Translations under genes and position numbers: made by a program
Origin: Symsagittifera roscoffensis
Lineage: Eukaryota; Xenacoelomorpha; Acoela; Convolutidae
DNA: 64,000 nt
Assembly (NCBI RefSeq): GCF_963678635.1
Contig: NC_087069.1
Location: 15,286,660-15,350,659, forward strand
Reading direction: 5' to 3'
The notes under the pieces: model-generated
Seen by the model: only the letters and a program-made list of their open reading frames with translations
Told to the model about the DNA's origin: nothing
Databases searched by the model: none
Shown: in pieces, positions 1 through 11,969 of the stretch
How the letters are laid out: every line of letters starts with the position of its first letter
How positions within the stretch are numbered: position 1 is the first letter of the stretch

Positions 1-1540
1 CTCATTGAACAAGTTGAGGATCGAAAAAGCCATGCTCGGCTATTCAATGACTGATACATCCAGAAAACTTCAAGAACACATTCAATGTCATTTCAGATGA
101 ATTGATGTTTTGTAAAACCAAATTTATGATTAAAGACAAAAGTTAACATTTGAAAGGACAAAAAACATCGTGATATAATTCAAAACGTTTTCTCCGAAAT
201 CTGAAGTTGTCCGGTAAAAAATTAAATTATATCGTCTTTTGAAAAATAAGCTTTGAATTTCATCCATAATCTTAATGAAAGCTAAATTCGTTTTCCATAA
301 TTTCTTAAGAATAATTTCACAAGCTCTTCAAAAAGACCCAACTTCAATATGTTTTTGATTTCACCTAATTCAACAAAATTGTCATAAGCATATTTATTTA
401 TGTTATTGAATTAAAAAGAAGTGGAAAGGGCAAAGAGCAAAATGAAGCTTCAGTTAGAACTCATTTCAGTCTAATTGATCCGACTTTTGATACGAAAGTA
501 ACGGAATATTTGTGCTCGGGTGGGTTCTTTTTTCTTCAGACAAATTTCGACTTTTTAACTAGCCATTTTTGACAGAATTTTTCTATATCAATCGAAAGAA
601 CTTGGGACAATTAACGCGCGATATATTTCGCGCTATTAACGCGTAAGACGAGATTTAATCCGTCTTAGAAATCGTTCCAAATTGGTTGAAAGAAGCTTAT
701 TTACCATAATTGATTTGTTACAAGGAGCGAAATCTATTCTTTTGTTTTTTATATGGCGTATGGGGGGATTATTTTCATAAAAAGTTTCAAATTTTAGAAA
801 AAAAAGTTTCGTTTTGTTTTCTTCCAATTAATTTTTTAAGGTTATTACTGCTCCGTAAACCTAAAAGGCAGTCGGAACATTCAGGGCTTCGCACTGATAC
901 GAGCAGTCTTGTCTGATTTTAGATTCTATCTGATTTTAATTTAACGAATTTGAGTAAGCCATACTAACCACAAACAACTTGCAATTCATGCTTTTTCATG
1001 AAATAAATTCACCGAGCGACTGTTTCAGTAAGGCTGCTTTCGTAAGTGATATGCATGGGCCCAGTTTTTTTTTCAGTCTACACTCTGCTTATAGGTTTGT
1101 TTGGAAGTTTTTGCTCCAGCTGATGAAAAGATTTATGGACCTGTAATTACTGACATCAAGATATGTTTTTTTTTTCAATTGTAAATAATAGCTTTGGTCA
1201 GGTCTTTAAGAAGGAGCCATTTAAAAAAGATACAAAAGCCTAAAAAGCATCTATACATGCGTAAAACTACAGTACTACCGCCTGTAAAACGATCAACTGC
1301 AGAGGGAATTTTAATCAGAAAAAAATTACAATTGATTTGAAATCTGAACCGAAAAAAGTTTTGTATTTTAAATTATTCTTTTAACAAGCAGTACAAAATA
1401 ACATTCAAGCTATTTCAATCAACTAACCCATAAATTCACTGCTTGTTGGGACAACCCAGGAGTAGTTCAACTCATGGAGGGTGCCCCAGATAAGATAATA
1501 TTTGAGGAGCATCAAATACATAATTATATAAGGTGACATT
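1..1540. other. AT-rich stretch without a gene
   Basis: No reading frame of convincing length or composition is visible on either strand. Short frames near 636-916 have low-complexity AT-driven translations. The last hundred bases or so are probably the 3' untranslated end of the LINE that follows on the minus strand, but I cannot fix its end because no clear tail repeat or target duplication is seen. Confidence 0.6.
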
Positions 1541-3473
1541 TTAGAAGAGAATTTCCAAAATCTGATAATTGTCAAACAGATATGTGTCCTTAAAGTTGTT
1601 AAAAAAACGTTCGAACTGTGATTTGGTCATTTTTTCTATATCGGGAGGCAACAATTCGTTGTTTTTAATAAAATTATAAACTCGAGTTATTCGTCGCGTA
1701 GCTGACTTTTCCATCATTTTACTTTTAAAACTAACAGTGGGTAAAAGTTTTGCCGCTGTTCTTCTGGTTGTTCTTAAGTAGGAAGTTTCATTAATGTTTA
1801 GAAATTTTACAGGTGAAGTTTTACTCAGGAGACCGAAAGCTTCCTTGAAAATATGAGCCGCATACAATTCATAAACTGTGTATATTTTGTGCTTAATCGC
1901 TAGGTCTTGAACTGAATCGCTGTATTTTTTGCGAAATACAGTTCTGATTATTCGTTTCTGTAAAAGATTAATTGATTATAGGTCAGTTTTTGATGCACTC
2001 CCGTATGTTAAAATACCGTACTCAATTATTGATTTAGCATAGGCATTATAAAACATCAATAGCTGTTTTGTGCTGAAAAAACTTCTAGTTTTGAGTAATA
2101 GGCCATTGAACTGACGTAATTTTTTGTTCACTTTATCTATATGATCCTTAAAACTGAGCTTATTGTCGATTATTAGACCTAAATATTTTGTTTTGTAGGA
2201 ATTTTCAATTTTGTGAGATGCAAAGGTAATTTCCGTCAGATGATTGTTACCAAAAGAGACTAGATTGCATTTTGCTGGATTAACAGTAAGCCCATTATCA
2301 ACAAACCACTCCTGACTGAGGTATAAGGCACTTAAAAAATCTTTTTTGTTGTTGCAAAAAATCGTTGTATCATCAGCGTATAGAACGGAGTTGGCTTTAC
2401 CAAGTTGTGTCGGCAAATCATTTATGTACAGTAAAAACAATAGTGGCCCCAGAACTGACCCCTGAGGAACGCCATATTTTATCAAAAGTTTTTCTGACCA
2501 ACATTTATTATAATCAACAAACTGAAATCTATATGATAAATAACTTTGTAATAGCTGCAAAAATTTTCCTCTAAACCCGTTTTTTTTCAAGCTTGGACAG
2601 CAATCTTTCATGATTTATTGTATCAAGTGCTTTGGTCAGGTCTACGAAGCAGGATTGACAGGTGCATTTTTTGTCAATACTTTTACGTAAAGTTTCTGTA
2701 AACTCTAAAAGTGTATAAGTACATGAATGTTTTGGTCGAAAACCAAATTGGCTATCACTCAAAACCTTGTTCTTATTTATAAAGCTCATCATTCTGTAGA
2801 AAATGATCTTTTCAAAAACTTTATCAATTGATGTAAGTAGACTGATTGGTCTGTAGTTGCCCGCGTCATGGACTGATCCATCTTTGTATATTGGAATAAC
2901 TCGAGCAACTTTCAAGTCGGAAGGATAATATCCTTCATCAAAACATTGGTTAAATAGCTCAGTTAATGGTTGACTGATAACTGGAAGGGTTTGTTTAATT
3001 GTTTTATTGCTTATACCATCATGACCAGTACTGTTACCGTTTTTTAATTTCTTAATCGCATTAGTTGTTTCTTTTATTGTTATTGGAGCAAAAACAAATG
3101 TGTTACTAATAATATTTGACTTAACCTTTTTGTTATCTGTAAATTTTGCTGCAAATTTTTCACCAATACTGTTAAAATATTCATTAAATTTTGTCGCATT
3201 TATTTAATTTCCTGAAACATTTTTTGCTTTACCCCAAAGCGATCGTATTGTAGAGAAAAGCTCTTTAGAGTTGCTGAAATTAGCTGTACTTTTGTCGTAA
3301 AAAGCAATCTTGGCATTACGTTCCTTTTTATAATTTTTGTGGTTTTCAGGGGTGGGATTTTTGATCAATTTTTTGTAACATTTGTTCTTTTGTTGGCGCT
3401 GTTTTTGGCATTCATTTGTTATCCAAGATTTTTTTGAGTTTTTAAAAGATTGATAGGGTGCAAATCTATCCAA
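1541..3473 (-). pseudogene. LINE ORF2, reverse transcriptase portion
   Basis: The frame at 2571-2915 encodes the fingers region: a YRPISLL block, a DSQFGFRPKHS block and the motif-A-like FVDLTKALDTINH. The frame at 1976-2611 continues with GVPQGSVLGPLLFLLYINDL (motif B) and YADDTTIF (catalytic motif C), then thumb sequence. 1541-1867 is the C-terminal tail in the same frame as 1976-2611, separated by a TAA at 1976-1978. The 2571-2915 and 1976-2611 pieces overlap because an eight-base A run (minus strand, near 2580) has one base too many, which shifts the frame. 3204-3473 is the linker between nuclease and RT and ends in TAA. The catalytic Asp pair is intact; the breaks are nonsense and frameshift only. 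Confidence 0.9.
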
Positions 3474-3548
3474 AGCTTGGTTTATACTTCTAGTTATATG
3501 GGCTAACTTTTTATCAACAGACCAATTTGCCTCAATTTTAGATAGAAA

Positions 3549-4358
3549 TTAGTGTATTAAAAACAAATATTTTAATATGCTAATATAGTTTCTTGAAAAA
3601 TTAAAATTTCTTTTCCAATTACGGGGGAAATTTCTTTTGTTTTGTGGTCGATCGCTGGCATTTAAAAAATTAACAAGAGCATAATGATCGCTTATTTTAC
3701 AACGCAGAGTCGCAATGTCGTAGAAAGTGTTACTTATTGAGTGGTCAATGCAAGTCATTGTGCTCGGGGTAATTCTAGTTGCTTCGCAATTGTTTATATG
3801 TAAACCATACATGTTGATCAGGCCTTGGTACTTTTTAGTTTGAGAGTTCTATTTTGAGATATCAATATGAAAATCCCCACAAATATTTATGTCTTTATTT
3901 TGTTCGCTGATTTTGTCTATCAGTTCCTCAAACATTTCCCAAAATTCTGAAATTTTAGCCCCAGGTGGTCTGTACATTAAGTGAAAAGTTAAAACACCCT
4001 TGTTTTCATTATTTTTAAGTTCAATTGAAAAATTTTCCAATCTGTCATCTTTTTCAAGTATATATTCGTTGGCTGAGAAATCTTCGCGGACATAAAATGC
4101 TAAGCCACCGCCATTTTTTGTTTCTCTTGGTTTTGAAAAAATTGGTTTATAGCCATCAATATTATAGCAACCTTGAGGATCGTTGCTTGTTAACCAAGTT
4201 TCACATAAACCTATTGCAATAGGTTTAGATTTAAAGTTTTCTAGAAGACAACATAACTGGTCATGATGGTAATGTAAAGATCTTATGTTTAAGAATAGTA
4301 TTGATTGTTGTTCAATGTCATCTAATTGATGCTCGTCAATCATTCTTATCAATATCAA
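3549..4358 (-). pseudogene. LINE ORF2, endonuclease portion
   Basis: This is an apurinic-like endonuclease of the EEP family, which nicks target DNA for target-primed reverse transcription. Visible marks are LFLNIRSL near the start, CETWL with the catalytic Glu, GGGLAFYV, YRPPG, and ICGDFHIDI where the family normally has Asn in place of the His. CIDHSIS and ISDHYALV, near the end, are the C-terminal catalytic block. A TAG near 3846 splits the domain into 3849-4358 and 3549-3812, which are in the same frame. A TAA at 3549-3551 separates it from the RT half. The Asn to His change in the GDFN block would itself impair catalysis. Confidence 0.88.
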
Positions 4359-4415
4359 AACTAAAAACTTGCAAAGTAGAACTAAGAGTTAATCTGAAAA
4401 CACAGAGTTGGTTTG

Positions 4416-5355
4416 CTAGCTACCACTTGTTGTGTCATCTCTCGTTGACATTGCTTCGTTTGCGTCTTCGTTGATGTGCTGCTTGCACGTATTGCCATCC
4501 ACCATTGGTCTAGTAGGGGTAATTTCTTGATGCGATCTTTTATTTTGACCCGGTGTTGGGGGAGGCTGCCTGCTCGATGCGTTGTCTACATTAAATCTTG
4601 GCATCTGGTTGCGTTTCCAGAAGGGTTTAGAATTGCTTTCATTTCTCCGTGGATTTGGATAGTTGTAGATGTTATCTCTGTCGTCACGTTTTATGGCTGA
4701 ATTTGCAGCTTTTTCGATTTCACTGACACTGTCCACATGTTTCGAGTAGAAGGACCCGTTGTTAGCTTTGTAGTAAAGCTTCACTTGGCAGTTCATGGTA
4801 GTCGTTATTAACCCCAGTGACTCACACTTTTGCTTTAGCGTGACGTCATGTTGGGGTAGACGCTCAGTAATATACATTTTCTTTCCATGTGAATTAAAGC
4901 ATGCGGCAAGTCTTGATTTGAGTTGGTAAATATTGTCTTTGTCTGCGAAGTACACGAACTTTACTATAATGGGCGCTGATTTCGTTCCTCTATTATTCTC
5001 GTTCTTTACAGGAAGCGGGTGTATTGCTTTGATTGAGCATGGTTCGATATAGTATGAAAATATGTTTTTAACAAGTTTGCCAGAAGTCCTCTGACAATGA
5101 ATTTGATCGGGGATCCAAATCGAAATTGCGAAAGATAAGGGTATCCTTACTTGTGTACCTTTCTTGGGCATTTACCCTTTTTTTCAGTTCTGCGGTTTCT
5201 TTTTCCAAATCATAAATATCGTTGTTCTTTTTAGTAACCTTTACTTCCAAGTTATAGACTTGTTTTTGTAGAGTTTCCACGGTTTTCAATAGATTGTTGA
5301 GTATTTCAGGTGATAAAGATGCGGCTGCATTAGTGCATTCTTCGGTATATTCCAT
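4416..5355 (-). pseudogene. LINE ORF1, coiled-coil nucleic-acid-binding protein
   Basis: The first piece (5068-5355, 95 aa) starts with ATG and is dominated by heptad-like KKNNDIYDLEKETAELKKRV, a trimerising coiled coil. The second piece (4416-5171) follows in another frame. It has a compact domain with alternating hydrophobic and basic segments, then a Lys/Arg/Asn-rich tail ending near residue 250. The two pieces overlap, so a frameshift lies near 5100. LINE ORF1 proteins of this kind coat the element RNA. ORF1 stops about 60 bases before the nuclease frame opens, as expected for a two-ORF LINE. Confidence 0.75.
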
Positions 5356-5554
5356 CGTTTCGGTGTTTAATTGAGTATCCGATAAGATTTTTATTCAGAA
5401 CGTGCTTGGAATTAATATTTGCGTGTTTAAATAGCAATAGAAATCGTCAAACGAACTGTGAACACAATGACGTAATAGCACGCAACTGTTTGTTAGCTTA
5501 GCATTCTCTTTTCTGAACATACATTGTTCAGCACTTTTTTGTAAACTTGATATG

Positions 5555-5983
5555 CAGGGGCGGATCTATGATTTTCTCGAGGGGGGGGGTGGACGAATTT
5601 TCAAAAATGTGTGGACCTTTTTTTAAGGTTGACCTAATTGTTTTTCTGAGCTCTTCTAAATCACTATAAAGACCCCATTTGGACCAAACTTTCTGCGCCG
5701 CCGGAATGTTTTTGAAAGAACAGGCCAAAAAAAGCGTTTCTAGGCAATTCTTGGAAAATGTTGGCCAAAAAATAGCGTTTTTTCGGCGCGCACTCCTTCC
5801 TCAAAATTAGTATATAGTGCCTCCAAAGGCGCCTTTAGAAAAATTTTAGGGTCCATCACCAAAAATGGATATCTCAAAATAGTACAAAGGGGGACCCTTT
5901 GGGTCGGCAGGGGGTCGAATCCCTGAAGTCCTGAGGGAAAAGCGTAAGTCCTCCCCCCCCCCCCCCCCCTATATCCGCTGGTG
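5555..5983. mobile_element. hAT-type MITE (429 bp) with 8-bp target-site duplication
   Basis: Both ends carry imperfect terminal inverted repeats. The left end begins CAGGGGCGGATCTATG; the right end, read on the minus strand, begins CACCAGCGGATATAGG. Eleven of the first sixteen positions agree, and each end is followed inward by a long G run. The direct repeat TTGATATG flanks the element exactly (5547-5554 and 5984-5991). An 8-bp duplication plus CAGGGGCGGATC-like ends is the hallmark of hAT-superfamily transposition. The interior has no transposase; the apparent minus-strand frames inside (5528-6030) are not coding, so this is a non-autonomous element. Confidence 0.85.
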
Positions 5984-5991
5984 TTGATATG

Positions 5992-7942
5992 CTTTCGACG
6001 CCAGAATTTCGTTTCATAGGTTACGACCAAAGTTTCAGACGCCTTCGAATACTTTACATTTCTCGTTGGTAACCTTTTGCTTTTGATTGCTTTTGGTACC
6101 GCTCAAGTTATCGGTTTGTTTATTATAGAATTTCACTAGGAGGGTTAATTTTGCCCTTTGATTCATTTGGTAACAAGAGAACGTGCCTTTAATCGCACAA
6201 AAAATTTTCAGTGAAAATGGTTCTATCTTTTTAGCCTTCATTTTCAGCGTTAAGCCTAGCCTTTAAAAACCGTTAGAGTTTCAGTCATTTGCTATCAGAG
6301 TTTCAATCCTATATGTTAACATAAGAGTTTTGAGTTTTCGCAGCTAATTTTTTTTATTGCTGGCTCAAAATTATCTAGTCTTCGAGTTTTTTGATAATCC
6401 GGGCATCAACTAACAGCAGACTTCGAGAAAACAAAGGAATCCAACTTTGCAGATGTAAAACTAAACTGACAAGCTGTAATAACAAAAACTACTGCCACGA
6501 ATGATTTTTTTTTCAAATGTTGTATCGTCAGAGATTATGTAATATTCTTTTTAAGTCTAAAAGAATGAATTGATTGCCATTTATACAGGTCGGCGATGTT
6601 TTATCGGTAAAAATTGAAAACTTGTTCTGCTTCTCGAATTAAAATTTTTGCAGTATGAACCTTCATTTGTTTCTAAACTCAGTTTGATCTTTTGAAAACA
6701 CGAAAAACATGATTGATTTCTCGAATTAAAATTTTAGCAGTGTGAACCTTCATTTGTTTTTAAACTCAGTTTGATCTTTTGGGAACACGAAAAACATGAT
6801 TAACTTCAAAAATGGGATTTTATTTCAGAATTCCCAGCGAAAAAAAAGCAGTACCTATTACAAATTTTGTCAAATTGGATTATTTTCGAGAAAAAAATCT
6901 TATCATAAACAACTCTTAAAGACATCAGAGCTGCAACGTTTTTGAAAATCAGAAGTTGAAAAATGTTCAAAACATTCAAGTGTTTATTTTCCTTGGTTAT
7001 TTTCAGTTCTTTTTATAGTTTTTCGTAAGCTAGCATCAAGCTGACATAAGTCTATTTTACGTTTTTCCGGCAATGTTTTTAGGTTTTTAAGTCGATTCGA
7101 TTGTTACTAAAATCCGTATGAAAATGAAACCAAAAAAGTTGACAAATGATGGATTTAAATCAGTTTGAAATCGATTGGTATCAAATTTTTAAAGCGATTG
7201 CAATCAATTATTGCTAGGAGTTTGCCACAGTATCTGTATAAAATTCAAAGCGGTCCTTTTATCAGTGCAGGCTTGATTAAAATAGGAGACAAATTGTTAG
7301 TGTGGTTTTTTGAGGAAAACAAGAGTTTTATCTCTTCGCGATCATGGTAATACATGGTACTATTTAACAAAATGTGTTCTAACTGAATGAAATGGAATAC
7401 TTCGACGATTTAAATATTGGTTAAAGCATGATTTTCATCAAAACTTCGCATGTTATGCGTATAAATTATGCAAATGATTGATGAACAAAATTTCCTCTAG
7501 CATCACAAGATTGCAGAAACACACTGACTTCTTCTTTTACAGGCTTACTTACTTTTTAAATTTTACGTCAAACTCAAACTCGCGTTGATTAAACAGGTAC
7601 AAAAAATATATATTCGGATGGAGTTGGTTTCCACTAGAAAACAGGCCAAATTTTTTTCTCAAAGTACATGCTCAAGAAAATCGGAATCTCTTAAACTATT
7701 TCCAAAAAGGGGAGATTTGTTACTATACAAAGCTTGTATATGCTTAGCCAAGCAACTGTTCTATTATGGGGGTGGAAAATTGTTACTAGGTAATGAAGGG
7801 GAGAGAAACATTTAAAGACATCCGAAAAACTGTAGTTTTATCGAAATGCTTATTTAAAAATACTAATATTTTTTATGACGTTAGCCAAAGCAAAAAATGA
7901 ATAATTACAATACTTAGAGTTTTTAGCTCGCCTGTTTTTCAG
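5992..7942. other. Non-coding AT-rich interval upstream of the lectin exon
   Basis: No recognisable gene is present. Small frames at 6035-6241 (minus), 7165-7350 and 7585-7815 (plus) have no family resemblance I can see. Because the lectin exon at 7943 begins with a splice acceptor, upstream exons of the same gene should lie here or further left. The frame ending at 7350 runs into a possible GT donor (near 7346), but this is too weak to call. Confidence 0.5.
6631..6804. repeat. Tandem duplication of an 87-bp unit
   Basis: The sequence from TTCTCGAATTAAAATTTT to CGAAAAACATGATT occurs twice head to tail (6631-6717 and 6718-6804) with a handful of mismatches, among them TTTTTG versus TTTTAG, TATGAACC versus TGTGAACC and GAAAACACG versus GGGAACACG. 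It is non-coding. Confidence 0.9.
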
Positions 7943-8472
7943 AGAGCGTCAAGTGGATAGATGGCCCGATTATTACAACTAACAATGCCACAGATTTGAT
8001 AAAAATTCAATCGCGTAAATGCATGACGGAAAACGAAACTACAGAAGTAGACAAATCCTACTGTAAAACAAATAGTGAATTTGATGACGACAATGAGTCG
8101 ATTTTGAAACATTTCAAAAAGATCAGCACCTTGTTGACCTGGTCCAGTGCAAGAGATAACTGCGAGGCTATAGGAGGACGGTTGTACGATGACATCAATT
8201 TCATCACTAACGGCGAACGAGATGAGTTGTATTCAATGTTTGAGTCCAATTCGGGTTCTTTATGGTTCGGATTGTGGTCTCCCGCAAACAGCGATAAATG
8301 GGAAACAACAACAGGTGAAATCTTCTTGGCGTCAGAAATTTCAGCCTGGTACCCCGGTGACCCAAACGGTCCAGTCGAAAATAAAATGTGCGCTCAGTTC
8401 TTCCTATATAATTATCTAGCCGACACCGGATGCGAACGTGAAATAAAATCAGTGTGCACAATGGTTGATTAA
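7943..8472 (+). CDS. C-type lectin domain protein, terminal exon
   Basis: A pyrimidine-rich tract ending TTTTTCAG at 7942 marks a splice acceptor. The exon is open from there to TAA at 8470-8472 and starts in the second phase (two leading bases). It gives about 175 residues. After a 60-residue lead with two cysteines comes a C-type lectin fold: TWSSARDNCEAIGG (first core Cys), LWFGLWSP in place of the WIGL core, WYPGDPNG in the long loop, then KMCAQF, DTGCERE and SVCTMVD. All four fold-defining cysteines are present. The carbohydrate loop has DPN rather than EPN or QPD, and the WND strand is replaced by LADTGC, so calcium-dependent sugar binding is doubtful. Such proteins are usually secreted or membrane-bound recognition proteins. 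The first exon and any signal peptide are not identified. Confidence 0.82.
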
Positions 8473-9678
8473 TTTTCACCAAACCTAATCATTCATAGCT
8501 AGTTGGCTATTTCTATGATTTCTTTTCATTGCTTCTTCTATGCCTCTAATTGGACCTACTCTCCCGATGTTCTTCTGAAAATATGTTAAAAAGTCACTTG
8601 GAATGGTTTTACAGTAATAATCAGCATTGTTTGAGCAATATAGCATTTTAGTGTTTTTATCATGCATAATTCAATGGTTATTCATCAATGAGTCAGAAAA
8701 AAAAACTGCGATTAAATTTTTGTACGCTCTCAGAGTGCATCAAAAGTTTCTTGCAACCCATGAGACGGTGGCAGCAATTTTAGGCGAATGAATACAAACA
8801 AGCTGTAGATTGCGGGTTCAGTTTTCTAACTAGTCTAAAATTCCAAAAATCAGCGTTGCTTCAGAGAAGATTCAGCGTTAACTCCAAACTCTACTTAGAT
8901 TCAGACTTAAATCAGCCCTAAACATTGGCTCTTCCCTCTCCATTTTCAATTTTTCTATTTTCTTTGCAGTCTTACGTAATGTTATAGGTAAATGTGTGAT
9001 GTTGCATAGTAAGGTTTGATGAAAAAATCGAATGTGTTTGTGATATCCTACAAGAAAATCGTTGTGGAAAACTAATTCATAATTCCAAAGAATTAAATGG
9101 TTATTTAGATTATTAGTTTTCTCTGTGAGAACTGCGTAGAACAGCGTAGAACTAAATTTATATTTAGATTGATAGTTTTCTCTGTCAGATCTATGTAGAT
9201 TCATGTAAGCCTGATCGACTCAGCGTTGTACCGAAGGTTTTAGTTACAGTGACCTTGGTCAATGATATAATATAAATAGAATAACTCGCTGAAGGTTTCA
9301 TCATGTTACTGCTATTGCAGTAGCAGTATCACATAACTCCTAGATTGTAATTTTTTCCTTTGTTTATGGAAATAGTTTTTTTAGTAACAATGAGAGTTTT
9401 TAATCTCAGTTTTAAACATTTCAAATCAATTTCAAAGTTTTGAGTAGGCCATTTCTTCAATATTCGTCCAGTTCTATTCTCCAACTGGGATTCCAGTCTA
9501 CTCTCTCGTCTGAAGTAGCGTAACCAAAATTTCCTCTGAATAGGTGTCTTTGCAGTAGCCCCAGTCGCGTTTCAATTGGTCTGTCACTCCGTGTCTTAAA
9601 GTAGATTAGTCGTCTACTATATTCTTTCAGGGCCGCCTTTAGAAAAATCCCATGAAAGTACTTCTTCCAAGATTTCCT
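8473..9678. other. Non-coding interval between lectin exon and gypsy element
   Basis: No convincing gene. I see no AATAAA within about 200 bases after the lectin stop. An AATAAA does lie about 28 bases before that stop, inside the coding sequence. A minus frame at 8485-8667 (60 aa) has a plausible amino-acid mix but no recognisable family. Around 9104-9188 the phrase TTTAGATTNATAGTTTTCTC occurs twice about 58 bases apart, a small local duplication. Confidence 0.45.
9307..9328. repeat. Perfect 8-bp hairpin
   Basis: TACTGCTA and its exact reverse complement TAGCAGTA are separated by the six bases TTGCAG. This is a short stem-loop in non-coding DNA about 350 bases downstream (in element orientation) of the gypsy pol end. 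It could be chance or part of the element's 3' end. Confidence 0.5.
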
Positions 9679-10728
9679 TTATCGAATGCTTGACTGGGTC
9701 GCCAAAACGTTGGTGTTCCTTGCTCTTCGTTTGTCGGGAGCGTCTCCTGGCCCCATGTCTTCCATGTTGGAGTCGTCCGATACGACTGTTGGGGGATAAA
9801 ATCGTTCAGCTCCTTCTCCCGCAGATTGGTTTTTCCCTCTTAGTTCGTCTGGCACTTTTTGCACTCCCCTCTTGAGCATTTGGTGCGCCAAATGCTCCCA
9901 TTCAGCCGGCACTAAATCCCGATTTTGGAAGGTTTCTAAAATGTCCTCCGGTTTAGTGGACAGATCCACTTTCTTTAGTTTCCCCTTCTGCTGCTTCCGG
10001 GTTTTTAAAGTGGATTGCGCCTCTTGGCTGTCTCTCCTTCTTCTGTGTCGTGTTGTCTGGCTGACGACACAGCCTTCTCTTCTCTTGCGTCTTGTACCGT
10101 CTTCTTTTTCTTCTCGGTCTTTTTTCAAAACGACTTCTTCTTGATTTGTTGGTCTGCGTGACGAGCCCGGTCCTCCTTTGTTTAAAGGCTATTTTTAACT
10201 TTTCCCTGGAATGGTCGATCCTTCTCTTGAGTTGCAATGCTGTCAGCGCAGATCGTTCCAGATGTTGCTTGTCTAAATAATCAGAGTTCGTTATAAATCT
10301 GTCACGTAATAATTTTAATTCGATTTTCGGGAATCTTCCAAAGAGTGCCTGAAACGGAGAAACTTGTATGTTTTTTTTTGCGCCATCGCAAACCACGGAT
10401 TAATGTCAGAGGCAGAATTGGAATGAGCGTTTATTTTCTTCTAATAGCATTACTCCCAGTCTTCGCTTTATAGTTTGTATAGTTCTTTCTATTATTTTCA
10501 ACCCCGATGGTCCCCTACCGGGCAGAATTCTTGCTCAATATTGTTTTCTGTAGAAAAATTGTTCAGTATTTTCCTCTTGAAGCCAGAAAATGGATCTGAC
10601 CAAATCGATTCCGGGATACCATGTGTATCCACACAGAATCGCAAAAGTTTGACCGGAGTTTTTCCACTCGTTAATTTGGCTACTTTCACTGACGGGAATT
10701 TCGAAAAACTATGAATAGCTACGAGCAA
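9679..10728 (-). pseudogene. Gypsy integrase core end and C-terminal tail
   Basis: 10498-10728 encodes part of the integrase catalytic core (LLVAIHSFSKFPSVK, then DTHGIPESIWSDPF and FCPVGDHRG). 9953-10396 continues with NIQVSPFQALFGRFPK, typical of the end of gypsy integrase cores, followed by a very basic Arg/Lys tail. The tail carries on in another frame at 9679-10128, so a frameshift lies near 10.0-10.1 kb. The C-terminus is acidic and proline-containing and ends at 9679. Integrase inserts the DNA copy into the host genome; this copy is inactive. Confidence 0.82.
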
Positions 10729-11150
10729 GTAGTTTTTATTCCGTTATAATTTCTATTGGACTCGCGTAATCTTACTGAAGTTCCTTACCCGACTGCGTGA
10801 GCACTGCTAAAGGTTTCGATGCGTTTTTGAGAATTAGATTTTTTGCGTTCTTACCCTATCTGGTGCAAGTACAGCATTCTTCCGCGAGATTCACAAAGTC
10901 CTTGTGGATGTGAGGCCACCACAGGTATCTTGATACTCCCAGCATCGCTTTTTGTCCTAGATGTCCTCGGTGAATTCGTTTTGAAACTGCCTGGCGCAAT
11001 TGTACGGGTACGGTTAGCCGATTATCTACCAGAATTCAATCGTCTTGCACCGCCATCTGGTTCCACAAGGGATTGGTATAGGGTCCTATTAGTTCAAATC
11101 CTTGTTTGTCCACTTTCTGGTTCATCCTTCTGAGCCGATCCATCCACGTA
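10729..11150 (-). pseudogene. Gypsy integrase N-terminal zinc-binding (HHCC) domain
   Basis: The minus strand around 10850-10990 reads HRGHLGQKAMLGVSRYLWWP, followed after a few residues by the pair CCTC. This is the His2-Cys2 zinc-binding module that precedes integrase cores. A stop follows soon after, then linker sequence joining the core at 10728. Confidence 0.8.
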
Positions 11151-11969
11151 TCTTCTGAGGTTAGCTCGCTCTGCGAGGAGATTCTTGTCTAATAGTTTTG
11201 AGAGGCTGTCGAGTGAATCCTCTTCTGACTGTTTAGTAGCTCATTGTCTATTCTGGGGCTGTTTCGATTTCGCCGTGGTGGTTTGAATGTGCATATTTCT
11301 TGCTCATCTTCGTTATCTTCTGTGGTCTTGAGATCGACTTCGATCAACTGTACTTTATTCTGCAGGTACTCATTAGGCTGTGCGGGTGATATACTGATTG
11401 GGACTGGGACATTTTTTTCAGTTACCGCTTCTAGCTCGCGTGTGCTATTGGCGGTGTGCTTGATTCTCCTCCGATTAGCTGCCAGAAAGAGAGGAGTCTG
11501 CTGTCAGCTTCCTTTTGTTGCTCCTCCGTTCTTGTGGTGTGTCCAACTACCAGTCGTACGATCTGTTTGTGTATGGTCCCTCGCTCATTTTTTTGAAAAC
11601 TTTAATAAATGAACTTTGGACTGTTCTTGCAGTTTTTTTGCCGGCTGTTTGCTGGGTTGAAAATTGAAGAAAGTGTTTGTTTCTAGTAGAGATTTGTTTT
11701 TGTTTGTATGGACGGTCGCGAAAATTGATTTACTTCATTTCGGTCGAGATTTTTTCGTTTTTGACCGTTTTGGTTGCCTTAGCAACCGTGAGGTAATGAG
11801 TTCTGTACTTCTTTCGTTCTACAATGTTCTAGTCAAGGTTTCGGTCCGGTTGAGAGGACAATTGTGTTCTAGCCTACAGCTCATGACCTTGTGGAGGGAG
11901 TTAGATGTTGGTACTGCAAACGTTTCGTCTAATTCAGATTCGGGCCATGGATCATTGTTGGAATCTTAT
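11151..11969 (-). pseudogene. Gypsy linker between RNase H and integrase
   Basis: No domain can be named. Long plus-strand frames here (11244-11612, 11664-11978) are antisense to the element and have no recognisable family. By position this is the spacer between RNase H and the integrase zinc module, degraded by stops. Confidence 0.45.

Larger units (their letters stand above)
1541..5355 (-). mobile_element. Decayed LINE (jockey/CR1/L2-like non-LTR retrotransposon)
   Basis: Read on the minus strand, the element has the order ORF1 (coiled coil, basic), then ORF2 with an endonuclease/exonuclease/phosphatase-type nuclease followed by a reverse transcriptase. This is the standard layout of the jockey superfamily. 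All main blocks are present, so the copy is close to full length. It carries at least one frameshift in ORF1, in-frame stops near 3846, 3549, 3204 and 1976, and a one-base shift in a poly-A run near 2580. It cannot make its proteins as it stands. I could not find its target-site duplication, and the clade assignment is from general resemblance only. Confidence 0.88.

Noticed and set aside
5740-6030. Minus frame with a Gly run
   Set aside because: It lies inside the hAT MITE and reads through its C run; not a gene.
8485-8667. 60-codon minus frame after the lectin exon
   Set aside because: Composition is plausible but there is no homology I recognise and no splice or start support.
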